Below are positions 25,021 to 33,652 of a stretch of 64,000 bases of DNA, piece after piece. Each line of letters opens with the position of its first letter. The first letter of the stretch is position 1. Under the pieces are notes generated by a model, which saw only the letters and a list, made by a program, of their open reading frames with translations, searched no databases and had not been told where the DNA came from. Both the position numbers and the translations under genes were made by a program. The stretch is from CALKGK01 sp964649515 (lineage in GTDB: Bacteria; Bacteroidota; Bacteroidia; Flavobacteriales_D; Sanyastnellaceae), in contig CAZYPV010000001.1 in the NCBI GenBank assembly GCA_964649515.1, positions 1 to 64,000 of the forward strand, written 5' to 3'.

Positions 25021-25866
25021 ATGAAAAACACGCAAGAATTACAAGAAATCGCATCTCAGGTGCGCAGAGATATCGTTCGTATGGTACACAAGGTACAATC
25101 AGGTCACCCTGGAGGATCTTTGGGTTGTACGGATTTCCTCGTTTCCCTTTACTTCGAACACATGAATGTGGATCCGAAGAATTGGAACATGGATGGTAAA
25201 AACGAAGACTTGTTTTTCTTGAGTAACGGACACATTTCTCCAGTTTGGTATAGCGTTTTGTCAAGAAAGGGCTACTTCCCTGTTGCTGAATTGGGTACTT
25301 TCCGTCATATCGACTCACGTTTGCAGGGGCATCCCGCTACGGAAGAGGGACTTGAAGGGATTCGTGTTGCTTCAGGTTCTTTAGGACAAGGACTTTCTGT
25401 TGCCTTGGGTGCTGCCCAAACGAAGAAATTGAACAACGATGATGGGATCGTTTTTACCTTGCACGGTGATGGTGAAATGCAGGAGGGGCAAATTTGGGAA
25501 GCAGCGATGTATGCAGCTCACCATAAAGTAGATAACGTAATTGCTACCATCGATTACAATGGCCAGCAAATTGACGGTTCGCTAGAAGATGTGATGTCCT
25601 TGGGTAATTTGGGCGACAAATGGCGTGCTTTTGGATGGGAAGTGATGGAGATGCAAGGACATGATTTTGACAATATTCGAGAAACCATAAATGCAGCTAA
25701 AGCGAAACTTGGTAATGGAAAGCCGGTACTGATTTTAATGCATACCGACATGGGCCACGGAGTTGATTTTATGGCGGGAACCCACAAGTGGCATGGAATT
25801 GCACCAAACGATGAACAACTCGATGCGGCCTTGGCACAACTTCCAGAAACCCTCGGAGATTACTAA
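25021..25866 (+). CDS. Transketolase, N-terminal (thiamine-binding) subunit
   Basis: 281 residues matching the first domain of transketolase, which moves two-carbon units in the pentose phosphate pathway. Visible features: the substrate-binding GHPGGSLGCTDFLVSLYF, the thiamine-diphosphate/metal motif GDGEMQEGQIWEA with the later YNGQQIDG, and a C-terminus at the domain boundary. The partner C subunit is at 27293. Such split transketolases are common in Bacteroidota, but here a VWA gene lies between the halves. The ATG at 25021 is chosen over an in-frame start at 25000, which overlaps the promoter. Confidence 0.95.
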   Translation: MKNTQELQEIASQVRRDIVRMVHKVQSGHPGGSLGCTDFLVSLYFEHMNVDPKNWNMDGKNEDLFFLSNGHISPVWYSVLSRKGYFPVAELGTFRHIDSRLQGHPATEEGLEGIRVASGSLGQGLSVALGAAQTKKLNNDDGIVFTLHGDGEMQEGQIWEAAMYAAHHKVDNVIATIDYNGQQIDGSLEDVMSLGNLGDKWRAFGWEVMEMQGHDFDNIRETINAAKAKLGNGKPVLILMHTDMGHGVDFMAGTHKWHGIAPNDEQLDAALAQLPETLGDY

Positions 25867-25896
25867 TCTGAAGCGCTGCCCGTCGTTCTTCGATGC

Positions 25897-27267
25897 ATGA
25901 TGAAACCCGTTCATAAATATCTTCTTATAGCGCTGGCTATCTTTTGTTCGAATGCGCTTCGATCTCAAGAAACCACGCGTATTCTCTTTGTGTTCGATGC
26001 TTCAAACAGCATGAACGCCTACTGGGGAGGTGAACGGAAAATCAATACCGCGGTGCGTTTGCTGGGCTCCTCTTTGGAAGAGCTTTACGGCTTAGAACAT
26101 GTTCAACTGGGTTTGCGGGTATATGGACATCAAACAAAGCATGTCCCCGGTCAGCAAGACTGTGACGACACTGAACTGGTAGTACCAATCAGTAAGGGGA
26201 ACAATTTAGTGATCAAAAAAGCGCTGGAAGGCATAACCCCACAGGGAACAACGCCCATAGCACGTTCTTTGGAACGATCGGCAGAGGATTTTAATTCGGC
26301 CGAAGGAAGAAACATTATCATTCTCATTACCGATGGAATCGAAGCTTGTGATGAAGACCCCTGTACTGTTTCCAGAGCTCTTCAGTCCAAAAACATCATT
26401 GTGAAGCCTTTCATTATTGGAATTGGGATTGATGACAAGTACAAGTCCACCTTCGAATGCGTTGGAAATTATTTTGATGTGTCTGACGATGAGATGTTTG
26501 AACAGGTTCTTGATATTGTGATTGCTCAAGCATTGAACAATACGAGCGTTCAAATCAACTTGAATGACGAGGCTGGAAATCCTACCGAAACCAACCTTCC
26601 GTTCACACTTTATGATGCCAATACTGGTGAATTAAAATACCATTTTGTACACACGCTCAATTCAAAAGGACTACCAGATACCTTGAACATTGACCCGCTT
26701 ATCACCTATGACCTTCATTTAGATACGTGGCCCAACTTAGAGAAAAAGAACATTCAACTTGTACCAGGAGAACACAACACCATCACTCTCGATGCTCCTC
26801 AAGGGTCTATTCATTTGAGCATGGATGGGTTTAAAGGAGCTTACGAGAATCTAAAGTGCATCGTGAAGCAGCCAGGAAGTTGCGAGGTGGTGCATGTTCA
26901 AGACTATCACACCATAGAGAAATATTTGATTGGGAAGTATGATTTGGAAATACTCACCACGCCAAGTATCTTTCTTAAAGATGTTGAAGTTGCTCAGAGC
27001 GAACAAACCAACATCGAAATCCCAGCCCCCGGCAGCGCAATGATTCAAACGGGAGGAAGTGGTTATGGTGGAATCTACTTGAAGGAAGGAAATACCCGGA
27101 GGTGCGTTGTGCGTTTTGACGACGGAAATCCTTCAGGAAAATACGTTCTACAACCCGGACAATATATACTGGTTTTCCGGTCTTTTTCGGCCAGACAAAC
27201 CGCCTATACCATAGAAAAGGAATTTACAATTAACAGCGGTTCAAGTTCCAATGTGCGCTTGAATTGA
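25897..27267 (+). CDS. Secreted von Willebrand factor A (VWA) domain protein
   Basis: 456 residues. A signal peptide (LLIALAIFCSNALRSQ) is followed by a VWA domain (about residues 27-210) with a complete metal site: DASNSMNAYW (DxSxS), GTTPIARSL (Thr) and ITDGIEACDEDP (Asp). Four cysteines in and near the domain probably form disulfides. The rest is beta-rich repeats ending in QYILVFRSFSARQTAYTI and may be an Ig-like or carboxypeptidase-regulatory type module. VWA domains bind proteins through a metal ion. It lies 30 bases after the N subunit and 25 before the C subunit of transketolase, presumably in one transcript. The ligand is unknown. Confidence 0.88.
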   Translation: MMKPVHKYLLIALAIFCSNALRSQETTRILFVFDASNSMNAYWGGERKINTAVRLLGSSLEELYGLEHVQLGLRVYGHQTKHVPGQQDCDDTELVVPISKGNNLVIKKALEGITPQGTTPIARSLERSAEDFNSAEGRNIIILITDGIEACDEDPCTVSRALQSKNIIVKPFIIGIGIDDKYKSTFECVGNYFDVSDDEMFEQVLDIVIAQALNNTSVQINLNDEAGNPTETNLPFTLYDANTGELKYHFVHTLNSKGLPDTLNIDPLITYDLHLDTWPNLEKKNIQLVPGEHNTITLDAPQGSIHLSMDGFKGAYENLKCIVKQPGSCEVVHVQDYHTIEKYLIGKYDLEILTTPSIFLKDVEVAQSEQTNIEIPAPGSAMIQTGGSGYGGIYLKEGNTRRCVVRFDDGNPSGKYVLQPGQYILVFRSFSARQTAYTIEKEFTINSGSSSNVRLN

Positions 27268-27292
27268 TCATAAAGAAAAGCATCAACCCACT

Positions 27293-28249
27293 ATGAAAAA
27301 ATTCAACATTACTGAGAAGAAAGATACCCGTTCAGGCTTTGGTGCGGGATTGGCGGCTTTGGGTGAAACCAACCCGAATGTCGTTGCCCTGTGCGCAGAC
27401 CTCACCGGTTCGCTGAAAATGAATGCGTTTAAGGATGCACACCCCGACCGCTTTTTCCAAGTAGGCATCGCTGAGGCAAACATGATGGGATTGGCTGCTG
27501 GGATGACCATCGGTGGGAAAATTCCGTTTACAGGTACTTTTGCGAATTTTTCTACCGGACGTGTTTATGATCAAATTCGTCAAAGCATCGCATACAGTGG
27601 AAAGAATGTGAAAATATGCGCTTCTCATGCTGGTTTGACGTTGGGTGAAGATGGTGCGACACATCAGATTTTGGAAGATATCGGGATGATGCAAATGCTT
27701 CCGCACATGACCGTGATCAATCCTTGCGATTACAACCAAACCAAAGCCGCTACAATGGCCATTGCCGACTTCGAAGGTCCGGTTTACCTTCGCTTCGGTC
27801 GTCCTTCTGTTCCTGTGTTTACCGATCCAGATCAGAAATTTGAAATTGGTAAAGCGTGGTTGATAGACGAGGGTGCTGACGTGAGTATCATCGCTACGGG
27901 ACACTTGGTTTGGGAAGCCATTGAAGCTGCTCATGCACTTGAGGCAAAAGGAATTAGCGCAGAGGTGATCAATATCCACACCATCAAACCTTTGGATGAA
28001 GAAGCCATTGTGAAAAGTGCCAAAAAGACGGGATGCGTGGTTACAGCAGAAGAGCATCAAATTATTGGTGGACTTGGGAGCGTTGTTGCCCAATGTCTTG
28101 CTCAGCACTGCCCTAGCCCCATCGAATTTGTTGGTGTCAATGATTCTTTTGGAGAATCAGGCAAGCCGGCTGATTTGATGAAGAAATACGGTTTGGATGC
28201 CGAAAACATTGTTCTAGCAGCAGAAAGAGCCATCGCTAAAAAGGCGTAA
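27293..28249 (+). CDS. Transketolase, C-terminal (pyrimidine-binding) subunit
   Basis: 318 residues covering the second and third domains of transketolase: the catalytic Glu region VGIAEANMMGLAAGM, the conserved TGTFANFSTGRVYDQIRQS, SHAGLTLGEDGATHQ, and a C-terminal domain with VTAEEHQIIGGLGS. It resembles the C half of DXP synthase/transketolase and needs the N subunit to complete the active site at the interface. The ATG at 27293 follows the VWA stop by 25 bases. A bidirectional terminator 30 bases on closes the operon. Confidence 0.95.
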   Translation: MKKFNITEKKDTRSGFGAGLAALGETNPNVVALCADLTGSLKMNAFKDAHPDRFFQVGIAEANMMGLAAGMTIGGKIPFTGTFANFSTGRVYDQIRQSIAYSGKNVKICASHAGLTLGEDGATHQILEDIGMMQMLPHMTVINPCDYNQTKAATMAIADFEGPVYLRFGRPSVPVFTDPDQKFEIGKAWLIDEGADVSIIATGHLVWEAIEAAHALEAKGISAEVINIHTIKPLDEEAIVKSAKKTGCVVTAEEHQIIGGLGSVVAQCLAQHCPSPIEFVGVNDSFGESGKPADLMKKYGLDAENIVLAAERAIAKKA

Positions 28250-28279
28250 AGGATAAAAATGACGACCATAAATGGAAAA

Positions 28280-28309
28280 AAAAGGTCGGGGCTTGCGCTC
28301 CGACCTTTT
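28280..28309. terminator. Bidirectional terminator between transketolase C and dapA
   Basis: AAAAGGTCGG (28280-28289) pairs with CCGACCTTTT (28300-28309), with A and T runs on either side, so it can serve both converging genes. Confidence 0.85.
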
Positions 28310-28330
28310 CGTTTCCTTTTCAGTATTCGT

Positions 28331-29218
28331 TTAAACCTCAACCAAATCATGTTCAGCCATTTGGCGGTAGATGGCCTCACTGGTGCTTGCACTTACTGGC
28401 AATAGCGGTAAGCGAAGGAAATTTTCGCAAATACCGCGATGTTTGAGCGCCTCTTTGATTCCTGCAGGACTACCTTCCACGAACAACAAGTTCATCAATT
28501 CGAGCAATTGGTAATGGTACACTCGCGCCTCATTCACCTGTCCGAAAAGTGCTTGATTCACCATTTGAGAGAAGATCTTTGGGAACGCATTTCCCACCAC
28601 GGAAATGACGCCTTCAGCCCCCATAGCAATCAAAGGTAAGGTAAGCGCATCATCTCCAGAAATCACCTGAAAATCAGCCGGTTTTTTCAATAAGATCTCG
28701 CCAATTTGGTTCAAATCACCACTAGCCTCTTTGATGGCAACGATGTTGTCCACTTTGGCCAATTCAAGGGTTGACGCGGCTGACAAGTTTACCCCCGTTC
28801 TTCCAGGAACATTGTACAAGATTACGGGTACAGGGGAAGCTTTGGCCACCAGTTTGTAGTGTTCAATCATCCCGGCCTGGCTCGGTTTATTGTAGAATGG
28901 GCATACGGAAAGCACTCCACTCACTCCTGTCCAATCCATGGTTTTGATCATTTCACAGATCACTCGCGTGTTATTTCCACCGAGTCCGTAAACGATGGGC
29001 ACCCTTTTTTTGGTGATTTCGATGATGAAATCCAAAAGGCTTCGTTTTTCTTCAATCCCCAAGCTCGGAGATTCGCCAGTAGTTCCTTGAACCACGAGAT
29101 AGTCCACTCCCCCATCGATCATGTGCTCTACCAAGCGTTCGACGCCAGCAAAATCGATTTGCCCCTTTTCATTAAACGGAGTCACCATCGCCACTCCTAA
29201 ACCTCCAAATTTGTTCAT
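28331..29218 (-). CDS. dapA: 4-hydroxy-tetrahydrodipicolinate synthase
   Basis: DapA condenses pyruvate with aspartate semialdehyde, the first committed step to lysine and diaminopimelate. The 295-residue protein has VQGTTGESPSL (substrate loop), VILYNVPGRTG (Tyr of the proton relay) and VAIKEASGDL (Schiff-base Lys). Its length is normal. It overlaps the upstream gene by four bases (ATGA), so translation is coupled to the DUF6913-like gene. Confidence 0.97.
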   Translation of the reverse strand: MNKFGGLGVAMVTPFNEKGQIDFAGVERLVEHMIDGGVDYLVVQGTTGESPSLGIEEKRSLLDFIIEITKKRVPIVYGLGGNNTRVICEMIKTMDWTGVSGVLSVCPFYNKPSQAGMIEHYKLVAKASPVPVILYNVPGRTGVNLSAASTLELAKVDNIVAIKEASGDLNQIGEILLKKPADFQVISGDDALTLPLIAMGAEGVISVVGNAFPKIFSQMVNQALFGQVNEARVYHYQLLELMNLLFVEGSPAGIKEALKHRGICENFLRLPLLPVSASTSEAIYRQMAEHDLVEV

Positions 29219-29748
29219 TTTAAATTGTACTTGGTGAGTAATGTTTGATACTTCTTAAATAATGCAGCTACACTTTGATGCTGATCAGTTATTCCAATGA
29301 GATCAGCGCTTTCTGCACAAACGCTGGTACTTGTTGCCACTTTCATTTTTGCTTTTGATCGATGCCAGAGGTATTCCAAAGGCAGATTCTCCTCCTGAAA
29401 AAAGTCCAAAAGAAGATCAAATTCCTGATTTAAAAAGCTCTTCGCCTCTGCATTGGGTAATCGGTTCCATTTCAAATCATCTTTACACAAAAAGGTGTAT
29501 TCCAGCTTCTTCAACTGATAGATTGGAAGATGTTTGGTTTTCTGATTCACAAAGCCCATAGCCATCACCGACTTCACGCCGTATTCACCGTGCAGGTCGG
29601 CAACCACCGCCTTGATGTTTTTGTAGTGTGCTTCGTCTTTATCCAAATAAAGCAAACCAATGCTGTTCGCTTCGTTTAAAGTAACGCCCTTTTTCTTTCG
29701 GACAATCTCCGGTTTTTTATTCAGCACATATCTCCCAAAAACTTCCAT
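29215..29748 (-). CDS. DUF6913-like protein of unknown function upstream of dapA
   Basis: 177 residues, cytosolic, no signal peptide. The core (IGLLYLDKDEAHYKNIKAVV ... GFVNQKTKHLPIYQLKKLEY ... FDLLLDFFQ) matches my memory of a Bacteroidota-only family (DUF6913) encoded next to dapA. It contains two cysteines near neither a metal nor a redox motif. The ATG at 29748 is preferred: a TTG-started frame from 29757 would begin inside the TAAATTTG promoter element at 29755-29762. The four-base overlap with dapA suggests a link to lysine/cell-wall precursor synthesis, but the function is unknown. Confidence 0.75.
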   Translation of the reverse strand: MEVFGRYVLNKKPEIVRKKKGVTLNEANSIGLLYLDKDEAHYKNIKAVVADLHGEYGVKSVMAMGFVNQKTKHLPIYQLKKLEYTFLCKDDLKWNRLPNAEAKSFLNQEFDLLLDFFQEENLPLEYLWHRSKAKMKVATSTSVCAESADLIGITDQHQSVAALFKKYQTLLTKYNLK

Positions 29749-29754
29749 GGTGGA

Positions 29755-29762
29755 CAAATTTA
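29755..29762 (-). promoter_or_regulatory. Promoter -7 element TAAATTTG of the DUF6913-dapA operon
   Basis: On the minus strand TAAATTTG is followed by six bases and the ATG, so the transcript would have almost no leader. Confidence 0.55.
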
Positions 29763-29854
29763 CGTCAGTCTAACTAGAAAAACGGACATCCAACAAAGAC
29801 AAATTAAGTCTTTCCTCTTAATAAGTAGTCAAAAACTACCTAAGCCTGTCCTTT

Positions 29855-30418
29855 TCAAGACACATCATCATGAAACCTTCCTTGGAAAACGATATCGGTC
29901 AACGGTTTGCGAGTTCTTTCCGCTGTTTCTCTTGATCGAAGAGGCTCATCAAGATTTTTGGGATTTCCTTGGCGACCTAAAGCAATAGCCACCATCGCCT
30001 CGTAAACCTCAGGAGCCTCGCACACCTCCGCCATCTTTTTGGGATCAAAACCACCCATTTGATGCAAATAGATGTCCATGGATCGTGCTTGAATTCCGAG
30101 CTGACCAACAGCCAAACCTAATTCATACATCCACGTTCGATTTTCGCGCTCTTTGTATTCATGACGAGTGCGTCCAAACACTCCCATCAAAACAGGTGCG
30201 TGCTTCGCCCAAACTTGATTGCCTTCTGCCAGAGAACTCAAAAGTGCATTAAAGGCGTCGCTTCCTTTGTGGGCATAAACAAAACGCCAAGGCTGAGTAT
30301 TGTTTCCCGATGCCGCCCAACGTGCTGCTTCAAATAAGGTATTCAGTTCTTGGGAGGATATGGATTCATTTGAAAAGGCTCTCGGACTCCATCGTCCTGA
30401 TATATCGTCTAAAATCAT
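29855..30418 (-). CDS. Nitroreductase family protein
   Basis: A 187-residue FMN-dependent nitroreductase-fold protein. It shows the N-terminal RWSPRAF motif, the FMN-binding AARWAASGNNTQPWRF, the dimer-interface LGLAVGQLGIQARSMD and the family's IALGRQGN near the C-terminus. These enzymes reduce nitro compounds, quinones or flavins with NAD(P)H; the natural substrate is not predictable. The ATG at 30418 is preferred to 30451 because the family N-terminus begins there. Confidence 0.92.
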   Translation of the reverse strand: MILDDISGRWSPRAFSNESISSQELNTLFEAARWAASGNNTQPWRFVYAHKGSDAFNALLSSLAEGNQVWAKHAPVLMGVFGRTRHEYKERENRTWMYELGLAVGQLGIQARSMDIYLHQMGGFDPKKMAEVCEAPEVYEAMVAIALGRQGNPKNLDEPLRSRETAERTRKPLTDIVFQGRFHDDVS

Positions 30419-30576
30419 TTGTTTTAAGTTATTTCGAGCAAAGTACAACACAAGAACAACCCATCTGTTGTATTTCCATTAAAGCTTGTTAATACTTTTA
30501 CCATTGAATTGTTCAAGCAAAAAGAAGTTTGTATCCTCCGCTGACGAATATTGAAATATCACAACAACTAAAATCC

Positions 30577-31482
30577 ATGAATACACTGTTTAAAAACCTC
30601 GCATTGATGCTCACAGTGGCAGCACTTAGTTGTGCATCCGGTGAGCCCAATCCCAAAATGAGTTCTTCTTCATCTGCACCGATGGACTTTGACGCCTATT
30701 GGAATCAGGGCAAAGCTGAAATCAGCACGTACAAATTGAGTCAAGCTCGTTATGGTGAGCTTCGAGAAGGAACCGCCGTAAGCATTTTTGTGACAGAGCC
30801 TTGGAATGAAGACAAGATGGTGAAATCTGATCGGGGTGGCGATTATTCCGTAATGAAGCTGAATCTTACAAAGAATTTTGTTACTGGAATTTATCCATAC
30901 AGCATGATGACATCGGCCTTTACGCCCATTGATGCCGCGAATGGAGATATTCAAAAGGTCACTTGTACAAGTCAGGAGTGGTGCGGACAAAGTTTTAACC
31001 AGCTCAATCGATTGGACGATGGTAGCTTTGAAAGTTCTTCGTACTCTTACTTTGAATCTGAAGGAGATGAAATTGAAAACATCGAGAAAGTTTTGTTGGA
31101 AGATGAGCTGTGGAATCGCATTCGTTTAAACCCTGAGAATTTGCCTCAAGGGAATCTTGAAATGCTTCCTTCAATGATGTACTTGAGGCTGAGTCATGCA
31201 GAAGTAAAAGCGTATTCTGCGAGTGCAAGTTTGAGTAAAACCGATCGTTCTTGGATTTACACCGTTCAGTACCCAGCGCTTCAGCGGAGCATCTCTTTTC
31301 AATTTGGAGCAGAATTCCCCTACTCCATTCAGTCTTGGGAAGAAGTTTATCGAGATGGTTACGGATCAAATGCACGGGAATTGAAAACGACTGCTGAATT
31401 GATTACTCGGGAAATGATTGATTACTGGAACAAAAACTCAAATTCCGATCGTGGATGGAGAAAAGAATTGGGATTGGAATAA
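30577..31482 (+). CDS. Lipoprotein of a Bacteroidota family often mislabelled as septum formation inhibitor Maf
   Basis: A 301-residue lipoprotein: a signal ending LMLTVAALSCASG, lipid Cys at about residue 20. The mature protein has WNQGKAEISTYKLSQARYGE, GTAVSIFVTEPW, TGIYPYSMMTSAF and SQEWCGQSFNQLN, which match what I recall of a large Bacteroidota family carrying a propagated Maf label. There is no Maf nucleotide-pyrophosphatase motif, so that name should not be used. The function is unknown; the periplasmic or outer-membrane location is inferred from the lipobox. The ATG at 30577 puts the signal peptide at the N-terminus. Confidence 0.7.
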   Translation: MNTLFKNLALMLTVAALSCASGEPNPKMSSSSSAPMDFDAYWNQGKAEISTYKLSQARYGELREGTAVSIFVTEPWNEDKMVKSDRGGDYSVMKLNLTKNFVTGIYPYSMMTSAFTPIDAANGDIQKVTCTSQEWCGQSFNQLNRLDDGSFESSSYSYFESEGDEIENIEKVLLEDELWNRIRLNPENLPQGNLEMLPSMMYLRLSHAEVKAYSASASLSKTDRSWIYTVQYPALQRSISFQFGAEFPYSIQSWEEVYRDGYGSNARELKTTAELITREMIDYWNKNSNSDRGWRKELGLE

Positions 31483-31544
31483 ATCCTACATTTACGGAAA
31501 ATCATTTGGCATGATTTTTCATGCATTCTTCTTAAACAATAACA

Positions 31545-32096
31545 ATGAAAGCACTACAAACCTCCCTCTTCGCAGTTCTCATCTTTTCCGTTTTGGGTTT
31601 TATGAGCAGTTGCAGCGCACCCATTCAAGGCACCAAAGTAAAAGAGCCCTTTTCCTCATCCAAATACGAAAGCAACAACCGCTGGTTTAGAGCAGTGGGA
31701 AAAGGAGTGAGTGTGAAAGATAATGTAGCCAAAGGTAAGGCCGACATTGAAGCGAAAAGAGAGTTGGCGCAACAGGTTCAAACTTCTGTAAAGGTGGTTA
31801 CCGATCAGTTTTTGGCCGATACCCAAACCGCTAATGGCTCTGAAATCAATGATAAATTTCAAACCCTTATTCGTGAGGTGACGAATACAGAAATTGGTGA
31901 CCTACGCAAAATCGGAGAAGAAAAGTATTTCGATGGTGAAAACTATACGGTTTACATCGCTTATGAGATCAAAAAAAGCGCCATGCTTCGTTTCTTGAAG
32001 AAGAAGGCCAAAACCGATGCAAAGATCGATAAGATAACGGCTGATAAAATGGCTGAAATTCTCGACCGTGAAATCGAGCGTTTGGAGTCAGAATAA
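31545..32096 (+). CDS. LPP20 family lipoprotein
   Basis: 183 residues with a lipobox (LGFMSSCSA, Cys at about residue 23). The mature region has the alternating charged helical pattern of LPP20 proteins (GKADIEAKRELAQQVQTSVKV ... YTVYIAYEIKKSAMLRFL), named after a Helicobacter lipoprotein. The role is unknown. It follows the preceding lipoprotein gene by 62 bases and may be cotranscribed. It is convergent with the DUF4112 gene, eight bases apart. Confidence 0.78.
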   Translation: MKALQTSLFAVLIFSVLGFMSSCSAPIQGTKVKEPFSSSKYESNNRWFRAVGKGVSVKDNVAKGKADIEAKRELAQQVQTSVKVVTDQFLADTQTANGSEINDKFQTLIREVTNTEIGDLRKIGEEKYFDGENYTVYIAYEIKKSAMLRFLKKKAKTDAKIDKITADKMAEILDREIERLESE

Positions 32097-32103
32097 GGAA
32101 GAC

Positions 32104-32595
32104 CTAAAAAGACTCGGGAATCCAATCAATGATTTTCGCAAATAGGGTGTAAATCCCAATGATGATCAAAAGGATCAGTATGCTTGTCACTGCAAAAGCA
32201 GCAATTACGATGGGCCATGCTGATCCTTTATGTTTGTCCTCTTCATAGTGTTCTCGAAGAAGTTTGACGTTTCGATCGTTGGCTTTGTAAGCGAAATCGA
32301 TGAAGTAACCCAAAACGGGGATTTTACCAATCAAGAAGTCTATGAGAACATTGCCGAGCATTTTGAAAACAATCTTCTTTCCGGTGCCAAAGCGAAAAGC
32401 ATGATAGACCACAAACAGGTGTATGCAATAGGTCACAACATCGCCCAAAACAGGGACCATTCCAATGATGGGATCCAGTCCGAATGTAATGTCTGTCCCG
32501 GGAATTCGAAATTTGGAATCCATCCATTTCGACAATTGGTCGAGTTGTTTAAGATTAACTCCGTTATGATTCTTGGGTAGTTCTTGCTTTGTCAT
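32104..32595 (-). CDS. DUF4112 membrane protein
   Basis: 163 residues with the DUF4112 core: LDSKFRIPGT-like start (WMDSKFRIPGTDITFGLDP), GMVPVLGDVVTYCIHLFVV, then IGKIPVLGYFIDFAYKANDRN, and a C-terminal membrane helix (IVIAAFAVTSILILLIIIGIY). The function is unknown. The ATG at 32595 is chosen because the upstream TAGGTTTG promoter ends six bases before it, excluding the longer frame to 32667. Confidence 0.85.
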   Translation of the reverse strand: MTKQELPKNHNGVNLKQLDQLSKWMDSKFRIPGTDITFGLDPIIGMVPVLGDVVTYCIHLFVVYHAFRFGTGKKIVFKMLGNVLIDFLIGKIPVLGYFIDFAYKANDRNVKLLREHYEEDKHKGSAWPIVIAAFAVTSILILLIIIGIYTLFAKIIDWIPESF

Positions 32596-32601
32596 CGTAT
32601 T

Positions 32602-32632
32602 CAAACCTATTTCTTTTGCAACGATTTTCAAA
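32602..32632 (-). promoter_or_regulatory. Promoter of the DUF4112 gene (TTTG-N19-TAGGTTTG)
   Basis: On the minus strand TTTG (32629-32632) is separated by 19 bases from TAGGTTTG (32602-32609), matching the Bacteroidota -33/-7 consensus well. The ATG follows six bases later. Confidence 0.65.
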
Positions 32633-32655
32633 GCTATCAAATTGTTTCCCATAAA

Positions 32656-32686
32656 AAAACCCGCCAACTTTCGGTCTGCGGGTTTT
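32656..32686 (-). terminator. Terminator of msrA
   Basis: AAAACCCGC (32656-32664) pairs with GCGGGTTTT (32678-32686). On the minus strand the stem is followed by seven T, closing msrA. Confidence 0.8.
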
Positions 32687-32709
32687 CAAATCTATGGGCT
32701 ATTCATGCA

Positions 32710-33372
32710 CTACTTTTCCAACAATCCTTCCTTTAATTTGTCTTTGAACCGTTTTTTAAACTTGTCCATTTTGGGAGTGATGACAATGCTACAGTACTGC
32801 TGTTCTGAATTGTTGTTGTAATAGTCCTGATGGTAGGCTTCTGCTGGATAATAATTGGAAATGGGACTGATTTCCGTCACAATTTTGTTGGGCCATAAGC
32901 CGCTTTCTTCTGCCGCAGCTAGGGACGCCTCTGCAATTTGCCGTTGTTCTTCTGAGTGATAAAAAATGGCAGAGCGGTACTGTGTTCCTTTATCGGCGCC
33001 TTGTTGATTCAAGGTTGTGGGGTCGTGCGTTTCCCAAAACACCTCAAGAAGCTCTGCAAAGCTGATCACTTTGGGATCAAAACTCAGTTGAACGACCTCT
33101 GCATGGCCTGTTCTGCCTGTACAAACTTCTCTGTAAGATGGGTTTTTGATGGATCCACCGGCATAACCGGATTCAACCTCGTTCACTCCTTCTAAGGATT
33201 GATAAATTGCTTCAACACACCAGAAGCATCCCGCTCCAAATGTGGCTATTTCTAATGAATCATTCATGTTGTCGATGGTACTGATGGTTTTTTCTTTTGG
33301 CGCGTTCCCGGTGCAGGCACTGAAGGAAAGCATAACCAAACATACTCCTAAAAACTTTTTGATGTTCTTCAT
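32710..33372 (-). CDS. msrA: Exported lipoprotein peptide methionine-S-sulfoxide reductase
   Basis: MsrA reduces methionine sulfoxide in proteins. The catalytic motif GAGCFWCVEA is present, along with the family GYAGG, GHAEVVQ and STGTQYRSAI-like GTQYRSAIFY, and the C-terminal Y-rich recycling region. The ATG at 33372 gives 220 residues starting with a lipoprotein signal (VCLVMLSFSACTGN), so this copy repairs proteins in the envelope, not the cytosol. Longer frames to 33528 run into a terminator. No MsrB domain is fused. Confidence 0.93.
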   Translation of the reverse strand: MKNIKKFLGVCLVMLSFSACTGNAPKEKTISTIDNMNDSLEIATFGAGCFWCVEAIYQSLEGVNEVESGYAGGSIKNPSYREVCTGRTGHAEVVQLSFDPKVISFAELLEVFWETHDPTTLNQQGADKGTQYRSAIFYHSEEQRQIAEASLAAAEESGLWPNKIVTEISPISNYYPAEAYHQDYYNNNSEQQYCSIVITPKMDKFKKRFKDKLKEGLLEK

Positions 33373-33480
33373 AAAGTGAATTTCATGGAAAGATTTCACA
33401 AGAGTATAACAAGCTTGTCCGCATAATGTTACGAAAGGTGAAGAAATGCCAATTCTCCACTGACAAATTGCCGATGAACA

Positions 33481-33511
33481 AAAAAATCCCGTGTCGTTAC
33501 CCGGGATTTTT
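33481..33511 (-). terminator. Terminator upstream of msrA, ending the preceding minus-strand operon
   Basis: AAAAATCCCG (33481-33490) pairs with CGGGATTTTT (33501-33510), with a T run on the minus strand. It lies about 140 bases past the stop of the gene at 33653. Confidence 0.75.
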
Positions 33512-33652
33512 TCTTTGCCTTTCGGCATTAAACTTAAAACTACTACGTTGCTAATTACTTAGCGCTCAAACAATGTGATTCAAAGATGAGCATTTGTTTT
33601 AGCTCCTAGTGTAGTCCTTCCATGCCTTTCCATGTAGGAATATTCTGTCATT

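Noticed and set aside
27332..28108. 258-codon open frame opposite the transketolase C subunit
   Set aside because: It is antisense to a well-supported gene and its composition is not protein-like.
29971..29988. GGCGACCTAAAGCAATAG, two changes from the repeat consensus
   Set aside because: It lies inside the nitroreductase gene and encodes the family's conserved IALGRQGN block. The match is explained by coding, not by the repeat family.
30577..31482. Septum formation inhibitor Maf
   Set aside because: No nucleotide pyrophosphatase motif, and the protein is a lipoprotein. The label is probably a propagated error.
33541..33652. Possible small RNA or short gene between the 33.5-kb terminator and the upstream gene
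   Set aside because: No hairpin, promoter element or convincing short frame was found.
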